From the NCBI RefSeq assembly GCF_013761175.1, contig NZ_JACDUR010000003.1, positions 723,791 through 787,790 on the forward strand: a stretch of 64,000 nt of DNA, given 5' to 3'. Source of the DNA: Nonomuraea soli (GTDB lineage: Bacteria; Actinomycetota; Actinomycetes; Streptosporangiales; Streptosporangiaceae). Position numbers and translations under genes: made by a program. How positions within the stretch are numbered: position 1 is the first letter of the stretch; each line of letters opens with the position of its first letter. Positions 49,577 to 57,577 of the stretch are shown in pieces. Under the pieces are notes generated by a model that saw only the letters and a program-made list of their open reading frames with translations, was not told the origin of the DNA and did no database searches.

Positions 49577-49965
49577 TCCTCTTCGTCTGCTCGGGCAACA
49601 CGTGCCGCTCTCCGATGGCGGAGCGGCTGTTTCCCGGTTCGACGAGCGCGGGCACGCACGCGACGCCCGGGACGGCGATGACGCCTCACGCCGCGCAGGT
49701 GGTCAGGGAGCTCGGTGGCGATCCGGAGGGGTTCGTGTCCCGGCGGCTCGATGCGGCCTTGTTGCGTGAGGCGGAGTGGGTGTTCACCATGACCGCCGCG
49801 CATCGGGACTGGGCCAGGCGGCTGCTCCCTGAGGCGGCGGGCAGGATCGAGACGCTGCTGGTGGACGCCGACATCGCCGACCCGTACGGCCGGGGCCTGG
49901 ATGTGTATCGCGACACCGCCCGCCAGATCGAGCGGGCCCTTCATCGTCTGCGATCGCGCCCGTAG
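49573..49965 (+). CDS. Low-molecular-weight protein tyrosine phosphatase
   Basis: A 130-residue LMW-PTP with the P-loop VCSGNTCRSPMAE (Cys6, Arg12) and a C-terminal DP motif (DIADPYGRG) with the general acid Asp. It removes phosphate from phosphotyrosine or arginine-phosphate substrates. Its start overlaps the TOPRIM gene stop, so the two are co-translated, an unusual pairing. Confidence 0.93.
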   Translation: MILFVCSGNTCRSPMAERLFPGSTSAGTHATPGTAMTPHAAQVVRELGGDPEGFVSRRLDAALLREAEWVFTMTAAHRDWARRLLPEAAGRIETLLVDADIADPYGRGLDVYRDTARQIERALHRLRSRP

Positions 49966-49987
49966 GCGGGACGAATCCGGCGAGCCC

Positions 49988-50848
49988 TCAGCGCTTGCGG
50001 TCGCGTCTGTAAAGCGCCCAGGCCAGCGGCCGTGAGAGCCCGACGAGCGCCCTGCCCGTCCGGGGAAGTGCGGGCATCGACTCCTTACCGAGGTGGAGTA
50101 CGGCACGGCGCAGGTGTACGGCGGAGCGCAGGAACCACAGGGGGCGCCGCCGCAGCCAGCGCAGGTCGTGCGTGAGGGCGAGGCCGTGCGACCGGGCCAG
50201 GCCGGTGGCCAGTTCGGCGAACGGGGTGTGCTCGGCCGGCCGGGAGAGCAGGACGGGCTCGTCGACCAGCAGGTAGGGGTGGGTGATGCGCCGCCAGACC
50301 ACGCTGTCGGGCACGTAGCCGCGCACGCGCGGGTAGGGGTGGGCGCGCATGAGGTCGGTGCGGACGAGCCCCCAGGTGGGTTCGGTCCAGCGGTGGCGGT
50401 AGGTGAGCTCGTGCCAGGTGGCCTCGGCGACGGGGAAGGGACGGGTGGCAGCGGCGGCGGGGAAGGGGCGGGGTGCAGCGGCGCCGCCCCCCGTGGACGA
50501 ACCCAGCACCCCCGCGTAGCGCGGCCCCCCGGGCCAGTGCCCGAGCAGCCGCTCCAGGGCTCCTTCCGCCACCAGGTCGCCCGCGTCCAGCAGCGCGATC
50601 AGCTCACCCCGCGCCACGTCGACGCCCCGGTTGATCGCCACGTGCCGCCCTTCGTGCGGCTGCCGCAGGTATCGCACGCCGAACGCCGACTGCCACGCCA
50701 GCCACGACACCAGGTCGCTGGTCTCGTCGACGGACCCGTCGTCGACGATGATCCATTCCAGCTCCACCCCCTGCCCCAGCAGGTTGGCGTGCATCAGGGG
50801 CAGCACGGACGCACGATCCAAGGTGGGCGTCACGACGCTGATCAACAT
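49988..50848 (-). CDS. Glycosyltransferase family 2
   Basis: A 286-residue GT-A glycosyltransferase: ISVVTPTLDRASVLP at the N-terminus, IIVDDGSVDETSDLV, EGRHVAINRGV and the DxD-like ALLDAGD. An Ala/Pro-rich segment with repeated RPFP (about residues 125-145) lies in the middle. No transmembrane segment is evident. A sugar-nucleotide-dependent transferase for a glycan or glycolipid; acceptor unknown. It may form a unit with the GT4 gene upstream, although 138 bases with a hairpin separate them. Confidence 0.9.
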   Translation of the reverse strand: MLISVVTPTLDRASVLPLMHANLLGQGVELEWIIVDDGSVDETSDLVSWLAWQSAFGVRYLRQPHEGRHVAINRGVDVARGELIALLDAGDLVAEGALERLLGHWPGGPRYAGVLGSSTGGGAAAPRPFPAAAATRPFPVAEATWHELTYRHRWTEPTWGLVRTDLMRAHPYPRVRGYVPDSVVWRRITHPYLLVDEPVLLSRPAEHTPFAELATGLARSHGLALTHDLRWLRRRPLWFLRSAVHLRRAVLHLGKESMPALPRTGRALVGLSRPLAWALYRRDRKR

Positions 50849-50934
50849 GCCAGGAGCCCCCGTCTGCGATCACTCTCCGTGAGGTCGCCGATCGGAAGGG
50901 TAGCCTATAAAGCCAGGTCAGCGGCGGACGCCGT

Positions 50935-50950
50935 ACGGGTGGCCACCCGT
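50935..50950 (-). terminator. Palindrome between glycosyltransferase genes
   Basis: ACGGGTGGCCACCCGT is a perfect 16-bp palindrome 37 bases after the GT4 stop codon; with flanks the arm extends to GTACGGGT. It could be a terminator for GT4 or an operator. TATAAA-like sequence lies at 50906-50911 and may give the GT2 gene its own minus-strand promoter. Confidence 0.4.
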
Positions 50951-50986
50951 GCTCCAGCCGATCGGCTCGAAGCCGTCGCCCCGGTC

Positions 50987-52150
50987 TCACCGGAGGCGAA
51001 GCGCGGGCCGCCGGTGGTCCTCGTGGATCTCTCCTGTCAGCCCCAAGTACAGCCGATCGATGCTCTCGACCAGGTTCGTGCGGCAGAACCGGGTCGCGGT
51101 GTGCTGCTTGGCGCGGCGGCCGAGCCGTTTGCCGAGCAGTTCGTCGGTGAGGACCCGGATCGCGCGTGCGGCCAGGTCGGCGGGGTCGCGCCTGCCGAGC
51201 AGGCCGGTCTCGCCGTCGATGATCACCTCGGCGATGCTGCCGACGCGGGTGGAGACGACGGGCACGCCGTACTGTCCCGCCTCGATGAGCGCGGCGGGCG
51301 TGCTCGCGTTGTCGGAGGTCATCAGCACCAGGTCGGCGGCGCTGAACACCAGGTGCGCGTCGGCGCGCCAGCCGAGGAGGTGCAGGTCGTGGGGGAGGGC
51401 ACGGCGCAGGACGCCGATCTGGTCGCCGTCGCCGCAGACGACGAAGTGGGTGGAGGGCAGGGTGCGGCGGATGATCCTGGCGGTGGCCGCGAACCGGTCG
51501 GGCCTGCGGATCCTGGTCACCCCGCCGACGTAGGCCACGACGGGTACGTCGGGTGGCAGTCCGAGCAGGCGGCGGGCGACGGCGCGGTCGGTGGCGGGCT
51601 GGGGCGGGTCGAGGCCGGGCGGCACCACGCTGTACTGCTCGCGCGCGCCGATGCCGGCGGCCAGCAGCTCGTGGCGCATCCGCTCGCTGACGGTGACCAG
51701 GCGCGCGGTCCGGCCCGCCAGGGCGCGTTCCGCCTGGATCATGGCCCTGATCTTCACCGGTGGCACGTGGCCGTGCGGGAAGTGGTCGTGGAAGCTGTGC
51801 ACCCGGTACGGCACGCGCCCGGCGGCCAGGCGCCCGATGAGCCCGGCCTTGGTGGCGTGGGTGTGCACGATGTCGGGCCTGAACTCCTCGACGGCCTGCT
51901 TGAGGTCGCGGTAGGCGGACAGGTCGTCCATGGGTCCTGCGCGCCTGCCGAGCTGCTCGATCCTGGTGGCGTCGACGTCGGGCGCGCACAACTCCAGGTG
52001 GTCGGCCTCGCCCGGGGCGACGAAGCCGGTGTAGAGCCGTTGCTCGTAGATTTCGGGGTCGAGATGACGCATGAGGGCCGTGACCTGCTGGGCCGGTCCG
52101 CCCACGGTCATGCGGGAGATCACACGCAGCACACGGATCCTCATGTCCAT
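50987..52150 (-). CDS. Glycosyltransferase family 4
   Basis: A 387-residue GT-B glycosyltransferase: acceptor domain with VISRMTVGGPAQQVTALMRHL, HTHATKAGLIGRLAA, and donor domain with VAYVGGVTRIRRPDRF, the E-x7-E-like motif TPAALIEAGQYGVPVVSTRVG. It resembles GT4 enzymes of capsule, teichoic or lipid glycan pathways. ATG 52150 or 52144 are both plausible starts. Confidence 0.92.
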   Translation of the reverse strand: MDMRIRVLRVISRMTVGGPAQQVTALMRHLDPEIYEQRLYTGFVAPGEADHLELCAPDVDATRIEQLGRRAGPMDDLSAYRDLKQAVEEFRPDIVHTHATKAGLIGRLAAGRVPYRVHSFHDHFPHGHVPPVKIRAMIQAERALAGRTARLVTVSERMRHELLAAGIGAREQYSVVPPGLDPPQPATDRAVARRLLGLPPDVPVVAYVGGVTRIRRPDRFAATARIIRRTLPSTHFVVCGDGDQIGVLRRALPHDLHLLGWRADAHLVFSAADLVLMTSDNASTPAALIEAGQYGVPVVSTRVGSIAEVIIDGETGLLGRRDPADLAARAIRVLTDELLGKRLGRRAKQHTATRFCRTNLVESIDRLYLGLTGEIHEDHRRPALRLR

Positions 52151-52281
52151 CACTATCTGTGACGTCCTGCTCCGTTATCACGCCTCGCCGCCGCACTTTG
52201 ATCATTTCATGGGTTAAGAGCAACCAGCGATCGGGCAGCCGAAGGGCATGCTCGGTCTCGTGACGATGATCGCCGCCTTTC

Positions 52282-52839
52282 TCAGAGCAGCCCGCTCCAG
52301 TACGGCCAGAAGCGGATCGCGATCAGCGTGACGATCAGGAGGAACCACCCGGCGAGCGGGACCGTGTGGTAGACCATGGGCCGGGTGTTGCGGAGCGTGA
52401 CGTACCAGAAGATCGGCACGGTGACCGCCCAGACCACCATGCAGTAGGGGCACAGGGCGCCGATGACGTAGAGGCTCTGGTAGATCAGCCAGTGCACGAA
52501 GATCAGCCCGGCGGTGGCCCCGGCCTGCAGGCCGTACCAGAACCAGCGTGAGGGGCGTGCTCCCGCGAGCAGGGCCGCGCCGGCCGTGGTCACGACGGCG
52601 AAGCCGGCGACGCCCAGCAGCGGGTTGGGGAAGCCGAACAGTTCGGCCTGCCAGGTGCGCATGATCGAGCCGCACGACAGCACCGGGTTGATGCTGCACG
52701 TGGGTGTGTACGTCGGGTCCTTCAGCAGGGCGATCTTCTCGACCGTCAGCACGAAGGAGGCGAGCAGGCCGGCCAGCCCGCCGATCAGCAGCAGGCGCGG
52801 CAGGAGGCGGGGGTAGGGCTCAGGCGTTGAGTGCGGCAT
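52282..52839 (-). CDS. Vitamin K epoxide reductase (VKOR) family protein
   Basis: A 185-residue four- or five-helix membrane protein. VKOR features are Cys48 and Cys56 (loop cysteines, with SCGSIMRT) and the redox centre CPYC (Cys130/Cys133). In actinobacteria VKOR reoxidises DsbA-like proteins using menaquinone. Here it overlaps the 3' end of the DsbA-like gene by 20 bases, so the electron donor and acceptor are encoded together. Confidence 0.93.
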   Translation of the reverse strand: MPHSTPEPYPRLLPRLLLIGGLAGLLASFVLTVEKIALLKDPTYTPTCSINPVLSCGSIMRTWQAELFGFPNPLLGVAGFAVVTTAGAALLAGARPSRWFWYGLQAGATAGLIFVHWLIYQSLYVIGALCPYCMVVWAVTVPIFWYVTLRNTRPMVYHTVPLAGWFLLIVTLIAIRFWPYWSGLL

Positions 52840-53515
52840 CGATGGCGGCCTTGAACTCTTCCGCGGATCGGGGCTGGATCTTCTGGCCGTTGAGGAAGAA
52901 CGTGGGGGTGCCCTCCACGCCGAGCGCGAGCCCGTCGTCGGCGTCCTGCTTCACCCTGGCCAGGGTGGCGGGGTCCCGGTAGGCCTTCTCCCAGGCCGCC
53001 ACGTCGAGCTTGAGCTGCTCGGCGTAGCCGCGGAAGACGTGGTCGGCGGGCACCCGCTGCTCGGCCCAGTCGGTCTGCCGCTCGTACATGAGCTTGTACA
53101 TGCCCTCGAACTTGCCCTGCTGGGCGGCGGCCTCGACGGCTCTGGCGGCACGCTCGGCGTTGTAGTGGCTGGAGATCGGGAAGTAGCGGGCGATGAAGGT
53201 GACCTTGCCGGTGTACGCCTTGCGCAGCTCCTCGACGACCGGGAAGTAGGCACGGCAGCCCTCGCACTCGAAGTCGAGGAACTCCACCAGCGTGACCTTG
53301 CCGTCGGCGGCCGTCTGCAGCCGGTGGCTGTCGGCGCGCACGAGTTGGGGGCCGCTTGGACCCTCGCCCGGCCGGTTGATCAGGAAGAACGCGGCCAGGA
53401 CGACCACGAACACCCCGATCACCGCCGTGGTCACGGTGACGTTCCGCTTGCGTGCCGCCCGCTGGTGTTCCTCGGCGCGCATGGCGGTGATCTTGTCGTG
53501 CCGGGTCTGCTTCAT
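52820..53515 (-). CDS. Membrane-anchored DsbA-like thioredoxin
   Basis: A 231-residue thiol:disulfide oxidoreductase. One N-terminal transmembrane anchor (residues 26-46) precedes an outer-face DsbA-type domain with active site CEGC (Cys84, Cys87; LDFECEGCRAYFP), a helical insert and the cis-Pro EGTPTFFLNG. It introduces disulfides into exported proteins and is reoxidised by VKOR. Its promoter region holds two BlaI-type operators shared with the divergent BlaI gene, suggesting repression. Confidence 0.93.
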   Translation of the reverse strand: MKQTRHDKITAMRAEEHQRAARKRNVTVTTAVIGVFVVVLAAFFLINRPGEGPSGPQLVRADSHRLQTAADGKVTLVEFLDFECEGCRAYFPVVEELRKAYTGKVTFIARYFPISSHYNAERAARAVEAAAQQGKFEGMYKLMYERQTDWAEQRVPADHVFRGYAEQLKLDVAAWEKAYRDPATLARVKQDADDGLALGVEGTPTFFLNGQKIQPRSAEEFKAAIDAALNA

Positions 53516-53522
53516 GCCCTTA

Positions 53523-53565
53523 CTTCTACACCATGTAGAAGGACTTCTTCTATATGCTGTAGAAG
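53523..53565. promoter_or_regulatory. Two BlaI/MecI-type operators
   Basis: Operator 1, CTTCTACA-CCA-TGTAGAAG (53523-53541), is a perfect palindrome; operator 2, CTTCTATA-TGC-TGTAGAAG (53547-53565), has one mismatch and touches the BlaI start codon. Centres are 24 bp apart. TACA/TGTA half-sites are characteristic of BlaI/MecI operators. Confidence 0.85.
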
Positions 53566-53930
53566 TGAGGCTCGGCAATCTCGAACGTTCGATCATGGAG
53601 GTCCTCTGGGAGCACCCCGCGGGGTTGCTCGCCCAGGAGATCGCCGACCGGCTGCCCTCGCAGCCCGCCGTGACCACCGTGCTGACCGTCCTCGTACGGC
53701 TCACGCACAAGGGACTGGTCACTCGCGAGCAGGCCGGGCGCGCCCACCGCTACCTGGCCACCGGCGGCAAGGACTCCTTCGTCGCCGAGACCATGCGCGC
53801 CGCCCTCGACGAGGCGGGCAACGTCAGCGCGGCGGTCAACCGCTTCGTCGGCACGGTGTCGCCCGAGGTCGCCGCGGCCCTGCGCGCCGCCCTGGAAGAA
53901 CGACGTGACGACGGGAAGGCCTCACCGTGA
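53565..53930 (+). CDS. BlaI/MecI-type repressor
   Basis: A 121-residue penicillinase repressor family protein: winged helix LGNLERSIMEVLWEHPAGLLAQEIADRL...AVTTVLTVLVRLTHKGLV, then a short helical dimerisation part. These repressors are inactivated by a membrane metalloprotease. The GTG start overlaps operator 2. GTGA overlap with the M56/M48-like protease gene gives the classical BlaI-BlaR pair, yet no beta-lactamase gene is near; dsbA-VKOR is the divergent neighbour. Confidence 0.93.
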   Translation: MRLGNLERSIMEVLWEHPAGLLAQEIADRLPSQPAVTTVLTVLVRLTHKGLVTREQAGRAHRYLATGGKDSFVAETMRAALDEAGNVSAAVNRFVGTVSPEVAAALRAALEERRDDGKASP

Positions 53931-54922
53931 TCTGGTTCGTCGTCGCGGCACTCGGCGTGCTGCCCGCCCTCTTCTCCCGCCGCCTGGCCACCGCGGCCTG
54001 GCCCCACCAGCACCCCCGCGCGGCCCTCGCGCTGTGGCTGGCCGTCGGCGTCTCCGCCGGGGTGGGCGCGATCAGCCTGGGCCTCATCGCCGCCGTCGCC
54101 CCGCTGGCCGCCGCCTTCCCGCACGGCATGCACGCCCTCACCCACCAGCTCCTCGACGGCCAGGGCCTGACCGGGCTCGGCCCGCTCCACGTCGCCGCCC
54201 TGACCTGGTCGGCCGGCCTGCTGGCCTGGCTGCTCTGGCACACCGGCCGGGTCACCGCCCGCACCCTGGCCGAGCGCCGCCGCCAGCGCACCCTCATCGA
54301 CCTGCTGGCCGTTCACTCCGCCGACCACGACGCCTACGTCCTGCCCGACGACGCGCCCGTCGCCTACTGCGTCTCCGGCCGGGTCGTGCTCAGCCGCGGC
54401 ACCATCGACCTGCTCACCGAGCAGGAACTGGCCGCGGTGCTCGCCCACGAGCGTGCCCACGCCCGCGGCCGCCACGACCTGCTCAGGCTGCCGTTCGTCG
54501 CGATCGGCCTGGCCTTCCCCCGCCTGAAGCCGGCCCGCGAGGCGGTGGAGGCCCTCCTGGAGATGCTCGCCGACGACCACGCCCGCCGCCCCCATGGCGA
54601 CCGGGTGCTCGCCGGCGCGATCGTCCAGATGATCAGCCCCGCGGCCAGTCCCGGCATGGGCTTCGCCGACGGGGTGGTCGTACAGCGGGTGGAGCGCCTG
54701 CTCACCGGCCTGGGCAAGGGCTCGCGCCTGATCCCCCTCGCCGCCTACACCGCCTCGGTCCTGCTGACCAGCGGCCCGGTCGCCGTCGCCGTGGCGCCGA
54801 TCCTGTGCAGCGCCCGGGTGCTCGACTGCGAGGGGCAGCGCACGATCGTCGTCGTCGGCTGCCCCCCGCCCCACGTTCAGCGGCCCGTGCTGGCTCAGTC
54901 GAGCGCCACCAGCTCCCGATAG
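53927..54922 (+). CDS. M56/M48-type membrane metalloprotease (BlaR-like, sensor-less)
   Basis: A 331-residue protein with membrane segments at both ends and the zinc motif in VLAHERAHARGRHDLL (HExxH) plus a later Glu/Asp (EMLADDHARR). It lacks the penicillin-binding sensor domain of BlaR1, so it is the short actinobacterial form. Expected to cleave or otherwise inactivate the BlaI-type partner. GTG start; 3' end overlaps the convergent ABC-F gene by 28 bases. Confidence 0.88.
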   Translation: MIWFVVAALGVLPALFSRRLATAAWPHQHPRAALALWLAVGVSAGVGAISLGLIAAVAPLAAAFPHGMHALTHQLLDGQGLTGLGPLHVAALTWSAGLLAWLLWHTGRVTARTLAERRRQRTLIDLLAVHSADHDAYVLPDDAPVAYCVSGRVVLSRGTIDLLTEQELAAVLAHERAHARGRHDLLRLPFVAIGLAFPRLKPAREAVEALLEMLADDHARRPHGDRVLAGAIVQMISPAASPGMGFADGVVVQRVERLLTGLGKGSRLIPLAAYTASVLLTSGPVAVAVAPILCSARVLDCEGQRTIVVVGCPPPHVQRPVLAQSSATSSR

Positions 54923-56463
54923 TCGTCGTTCCACAGGTCCTCGAACCCGTCGGGCAACATCAGCACCCGGTCGGGACGCAACGCGTCGACCGCGCCCTCG
55001 TCGTGCGTGACCATCACCATCGCCCCCGGATAGGAGCCGATGGCGCCCAGGACCTCGTCGCGCGAGGCCGGGTCGAGGTTGTTGGTCGGCTCGTCGAGCA
55101 GCAGCACGTTCGCCGCCGAGTGCACCAGGCCGGCCAGGGCCAGCCGGGTCTTCTCGCCGCCCGACAACACCCTCACCGGCTTGTCGGCGTCGTCACCGCT
55201 GAACAGGAACGCGCCGAGCACGCTGCGCACCTCGGCGTCGGTCAGGTGGGGAGCACCGGCCGCCAGGCTCTGCCGTACGGTGTGGGCAGGGTCGAGGGTC
55301 TCGTGCTCCTGGGCGAAGTAGCCCAGGCGCAGGCCGTGGCCGTGCACGACGCGCCCGCTGTCGGGCTGTTCGTGGCCGGCCAGCAGCCTGAGCAGGGTGG
55401 TCTTGCCCGCGCCGTTGAGCCCGAGGATGACCAGGCGGCTGCCGCGGTCGACCGCGAGGTCGACGCCCGACAACACCTGGCGCGAGCCGTACGACTTGTG
55501 CAGGCTGATCGCGCCGAGTGGCATGCGGCCGCAGGGAGCCGGGTCGGGCAGCCGCACGCGGGCGACCTTCTGCGTGCGGCGCGCGGGCTCGACCGAGGCG
55601 AGCATGCGGTCGGCGCGGCGGGCCATGTCGCGCGCCCGCGTCGCGGTCGACACCCTGGCGCGCATCTTGCCTGCCTGGGCGTGCAGCGAGGCCGCCTTCC
55701 GCTCGGCGTTGACGCGTTCCCTGGTGCGGCGGCGTTCGTCGGCGTCGCGCTGCTCCAGATAGGTGCTCCATCCGGTGTTGTGGATGTCGATGGCGGCCCG
55801 CGACGGGTCGAGGTGGAAGACGCGGTTGACCACGTCACCGAGCAGCGAGACGTCGTGGCTGATGACGATGAGCCCGCCCTGGTGGCCTTTGAGGAACGAC
55901 TTCAGCCACGACACGGAGTCGGCGTCGAGATGGTTCGTGGGCTCGTCGAGCAGCAGCGTGCCGTGGCCGCCGAACAGGATGCGGGCCAGCTCGACCCGGC
56001 GCCGCTGGCCGCCCGAGAGGGTGCCGACCGGCTGGTCGAGGGCGTGCGCGGGCAGGCCGACACCGTCGGCGACGCGGGCGGCCTCGGCCTCGGCCGCGTA
56101 CCCGCCGGCGGCCTGGAAGGCGGCCTCCGCGCGGACGTAGGCGCCCATGTCCATGTCGCGCTCGGCCCGCCGCAGGGCGCGGACGGCCGTGTCCATGCCG
56201 CGGGCCGACAGGATGCGGTCGGTGACGGACTGGGCAGGGTCGGCGGCCTTGGGATCCTGCGGCAGGTAGCCGACGTCGGAGGTGGCCACGACGCTGCCCT
56301 CGGCGGGCTGCAGCAGGCCGGCGAGGGTGGCCATGAGGGTGGTCTTGCCCGCTCCGTTGCGGCCCACGAGGCCGATGCGGTCACCCGGGGAGACGTGGAA
56401 GTCGAGGCCGGAAAGGAGGAGGCGGGCGCCGGCGCGAATGCCGGCACCGCGAACGGTGATCAT
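54895..56463 (-). CDS. ABC-F ATPase, complete
   Basis: A 522-residue ABC-F protein. NBD1: Walker A VGRNGAGKTT, signature LSGGQRRR, Walker B LLLDEPTNHLD. Interdomain basic helix region about residues 230-300. NBD2: Walker A LGLNGAGKTT, signature LSGGEKTR, Walker B LLLDEPTNNLD. Acts on the ribosome, probably in translation or antibiotic protection. A stem-loop in the leader suggests regulated expression. Divergent from the DrrAB-like exporter genes. Confidence 0.93.
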   Translation of the reverse strand: MITVRGAGIRAGARLLLSGLDFHVSPGDRIGLVGRNGAGKTTLMATLAGLLQPAEGSVVATSDVGYLPQDPKAADPAQSVTDRILSARGMDTAVRALRRAERDMDMGAYVRAEAAFQAAGGYAAEAEAARVADGVGLPAHALDQPVGTLSGGQRRRVELARILFGGHGTLLLDEPTNHLDADSVSWLKSFLKGHQGGLIVISHDVSLLGDVVNRVFHLDPSRAAIDIHNTGWSTYLEQRDADERRRTRERVNAERKAASLHAQAGKMRARVSTATRARDMARRADRMLASVEPARRTQKVARVRLPDPAPCGRMPLGAISLHKSYGSRQVLSGVDLAVDRGSRLVILGLNGAGKTTLLRLLAGHEQPDSGRVVHGHGLRLGYFAQEHETLDPAHTVRQSLAAGAPHLTDAEVRSVLGAFLFSGDDADKPVRVLSGGEKTRLALAGLVHSAANVLLLDEPTNNLDPASRDEVLGAIGSYPGAMVMVTHDEGAVDALRPDRVLMLPDGFEDLWNDDYRELVALD

Positions 56464-56481
56464 AATGTGACGCTCCGTGAG

Positions 56482-56530
56482 GTCTTAGGGGCACAGGTCT
56501 GGCGCGAAGGCGGGTGACCTGGGTTAAGAC
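56482..56530 (-). promoter_or_regulatory. Stem-loop in the ABC-F leader region
   Basis: Nested inverted repeats: GTCTTA (56482-56487) with TAAGAC (56525-56530), and CAGGTC (56494-56499) with GACCTG (56516-56521). In minus-strand RNA they form a two-part stem 18 bases before the ATG, leaving the GGAG ribosome binding site outside. It could be an attenuation device, as known for some ABC-F resistance genes, or a DNA operator. Confidence 0.5.
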
Positions 56531-56546
56531 ATCAGGGGCGTAGACA

Positions 56547-56607
56547 TGTCAGCCAGCTTACGTGGCGCTGCCGGCGGCTGTCAGCTCGATATCTGCCTGC
56601 TGTCAGC
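56547..56607 (+). promoter_or_regulatory. TGTCAGC direct repeats upstream of the DrrA-like gene
   Basis: TGTCAGC occurs at 56547-56553, 56579-56585 and 56601-56607; the last two share the longer GCTGTCAGC and are 22 bp apart. SARP proteins bind heptamer direct repeats at 11- or 22-bp spacing, with the -10 about 8 bp after the last repeat. A CACAGT at 56617-56622 lies at about that distance. Confidence 0.55.
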
Positions 56608-56629
56608 GGCCCCCGCCACAGTAAGGGAC

Positions 56630-57577
56630 ATGACGAACGCGATCACAGCCGAAGGGCTGGTCAAGAGGTACGGCGACATGACAGCGCTGGCCGGGGTCGA
56701 CCTGGAGGTCCCCGCCGGCAAGGTGATCGGGGTCCTGGGGCCGAACGGCGCGGGCAAGACCACGATGGTCAGGATCCTGGGCACACTGCTGCGGCCCGAC
56801 GCGGGCCGCGCGACCGTCTACGGGCACGACGTGGTGAAGGACCCGGTGCGGGTCCGCCGGCTGATCGGCCTCACCGGCCAGTACGCCTCGGTGGACGAGA
56901 CGCTGACGGGCACCGAGAACCTGATCCTGCTGGGGCGGTTGCTGAACCTGACGAAGCGGCAGGCCAAGGCCCGCGCCGGGGAGCTGCTGGAGAGGTTCGA
57001 GCTGACCGAGGCGGCCACCCGCCCGATCGCCACCTTCTCGGGAGGCATGCGGCGCCGCCTGGACCTGGCGGCCAGCCTGGTGGGCAGCCCCAAGGTGCTC
57101 TACCTGGACGAGCCGACCACCGGCCTGGACCCGCACACCCGCAACGAACTGTGGCAGGTGGTGCGCGACCTGGTCGCCGGCGGCGCCACGGTCCTGCTGA
57201 CCACGCAGTACCTGGAGGAGGCCGACCAGCTGGCCGACCGCATCACCGTGATCGACAAGGGCAGGGTGGTGGCCGAGGGCCGCCCCGGAGAGCTCAAGCG
57301 CCGCATCGGCGGCCAGATCCTCCAGGTGCGCCCCACGCTCCCGAGCGACATCGACGCCGTGGCGGGGATCCTCGCCGAGCTGACGGGCCACACGCCGCAG
57401 CGCGACGAGAACACCGGAGTCCTCAGCGTCCCCGCGGCCGACCAGCTGCTGGTCTCCGCGCTGGTCCGCCGCCTGGACGGGGCCGCCATCGCCGCCGACG
57501 AACTGGGCCTGCGCCTGCCCAGCCTCGACGAAGTCTTCCTGGCGCTGACCAACGTCACCGAGAGGAAAGTGGCATGA
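56630..57577 (+). CDS. DrrA-type ABC transporter ATPase
   Basis: A 315-residue ATPase of the daunorubicin-resistance subfamily: Walker A GPNGAGKTT, signature FSGGMRRRLDLA, Walker B VLYLDEPTTGLD, H-loop TTQYLEEADQLADRI, and the C-terminal domain typical of DrrA (LRLPSLDEVFLALT). Energises export by the next gene's permease. Start ATG 56630, with TAAGGG upstream; ATGA overlap with the permease. Confidence 0.93.
   Translation: MTNAITAEGLVKRYGDMTALAGVDLEVPAGKVIGVLGPNGAGKTTMVRILGTLLRPDAGRATVYGHDVVKDPVRVRRLIGLTGQYASVDETLTGTENLILLGRLLNLTKRQAKARAGELLERFELTEAATRPIATFSGGMRRRLDLAASLVGSPKVLYLDEPTTGLDPHTRNELWQVVRDLVAGGATVLLTTQYLEEADQLADRITVIDKGRVVAEGRPGELKRRIGGQILQVRPTLPSDIDAVAGILAELTGHTPQRDENTGVLSVPAADQLLVSALVRRLDGAAIAADELGLRLPSLDEVFLALTNVTERKVA

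Noticed and set aside
50604..52223. A 539-codon frame on the minus strand overlapping both glycosyltransferases
   Set aside because: Arg/Pro-rich shadow in a different frame; the glycosyltransferase frames carry motifs of GT4 and GT2.
52214..52699. A small frame overlapping VKOR
   Set aside because: Shadow frame without start signal; VKOR has all four catalytic cysteines in its own frame.
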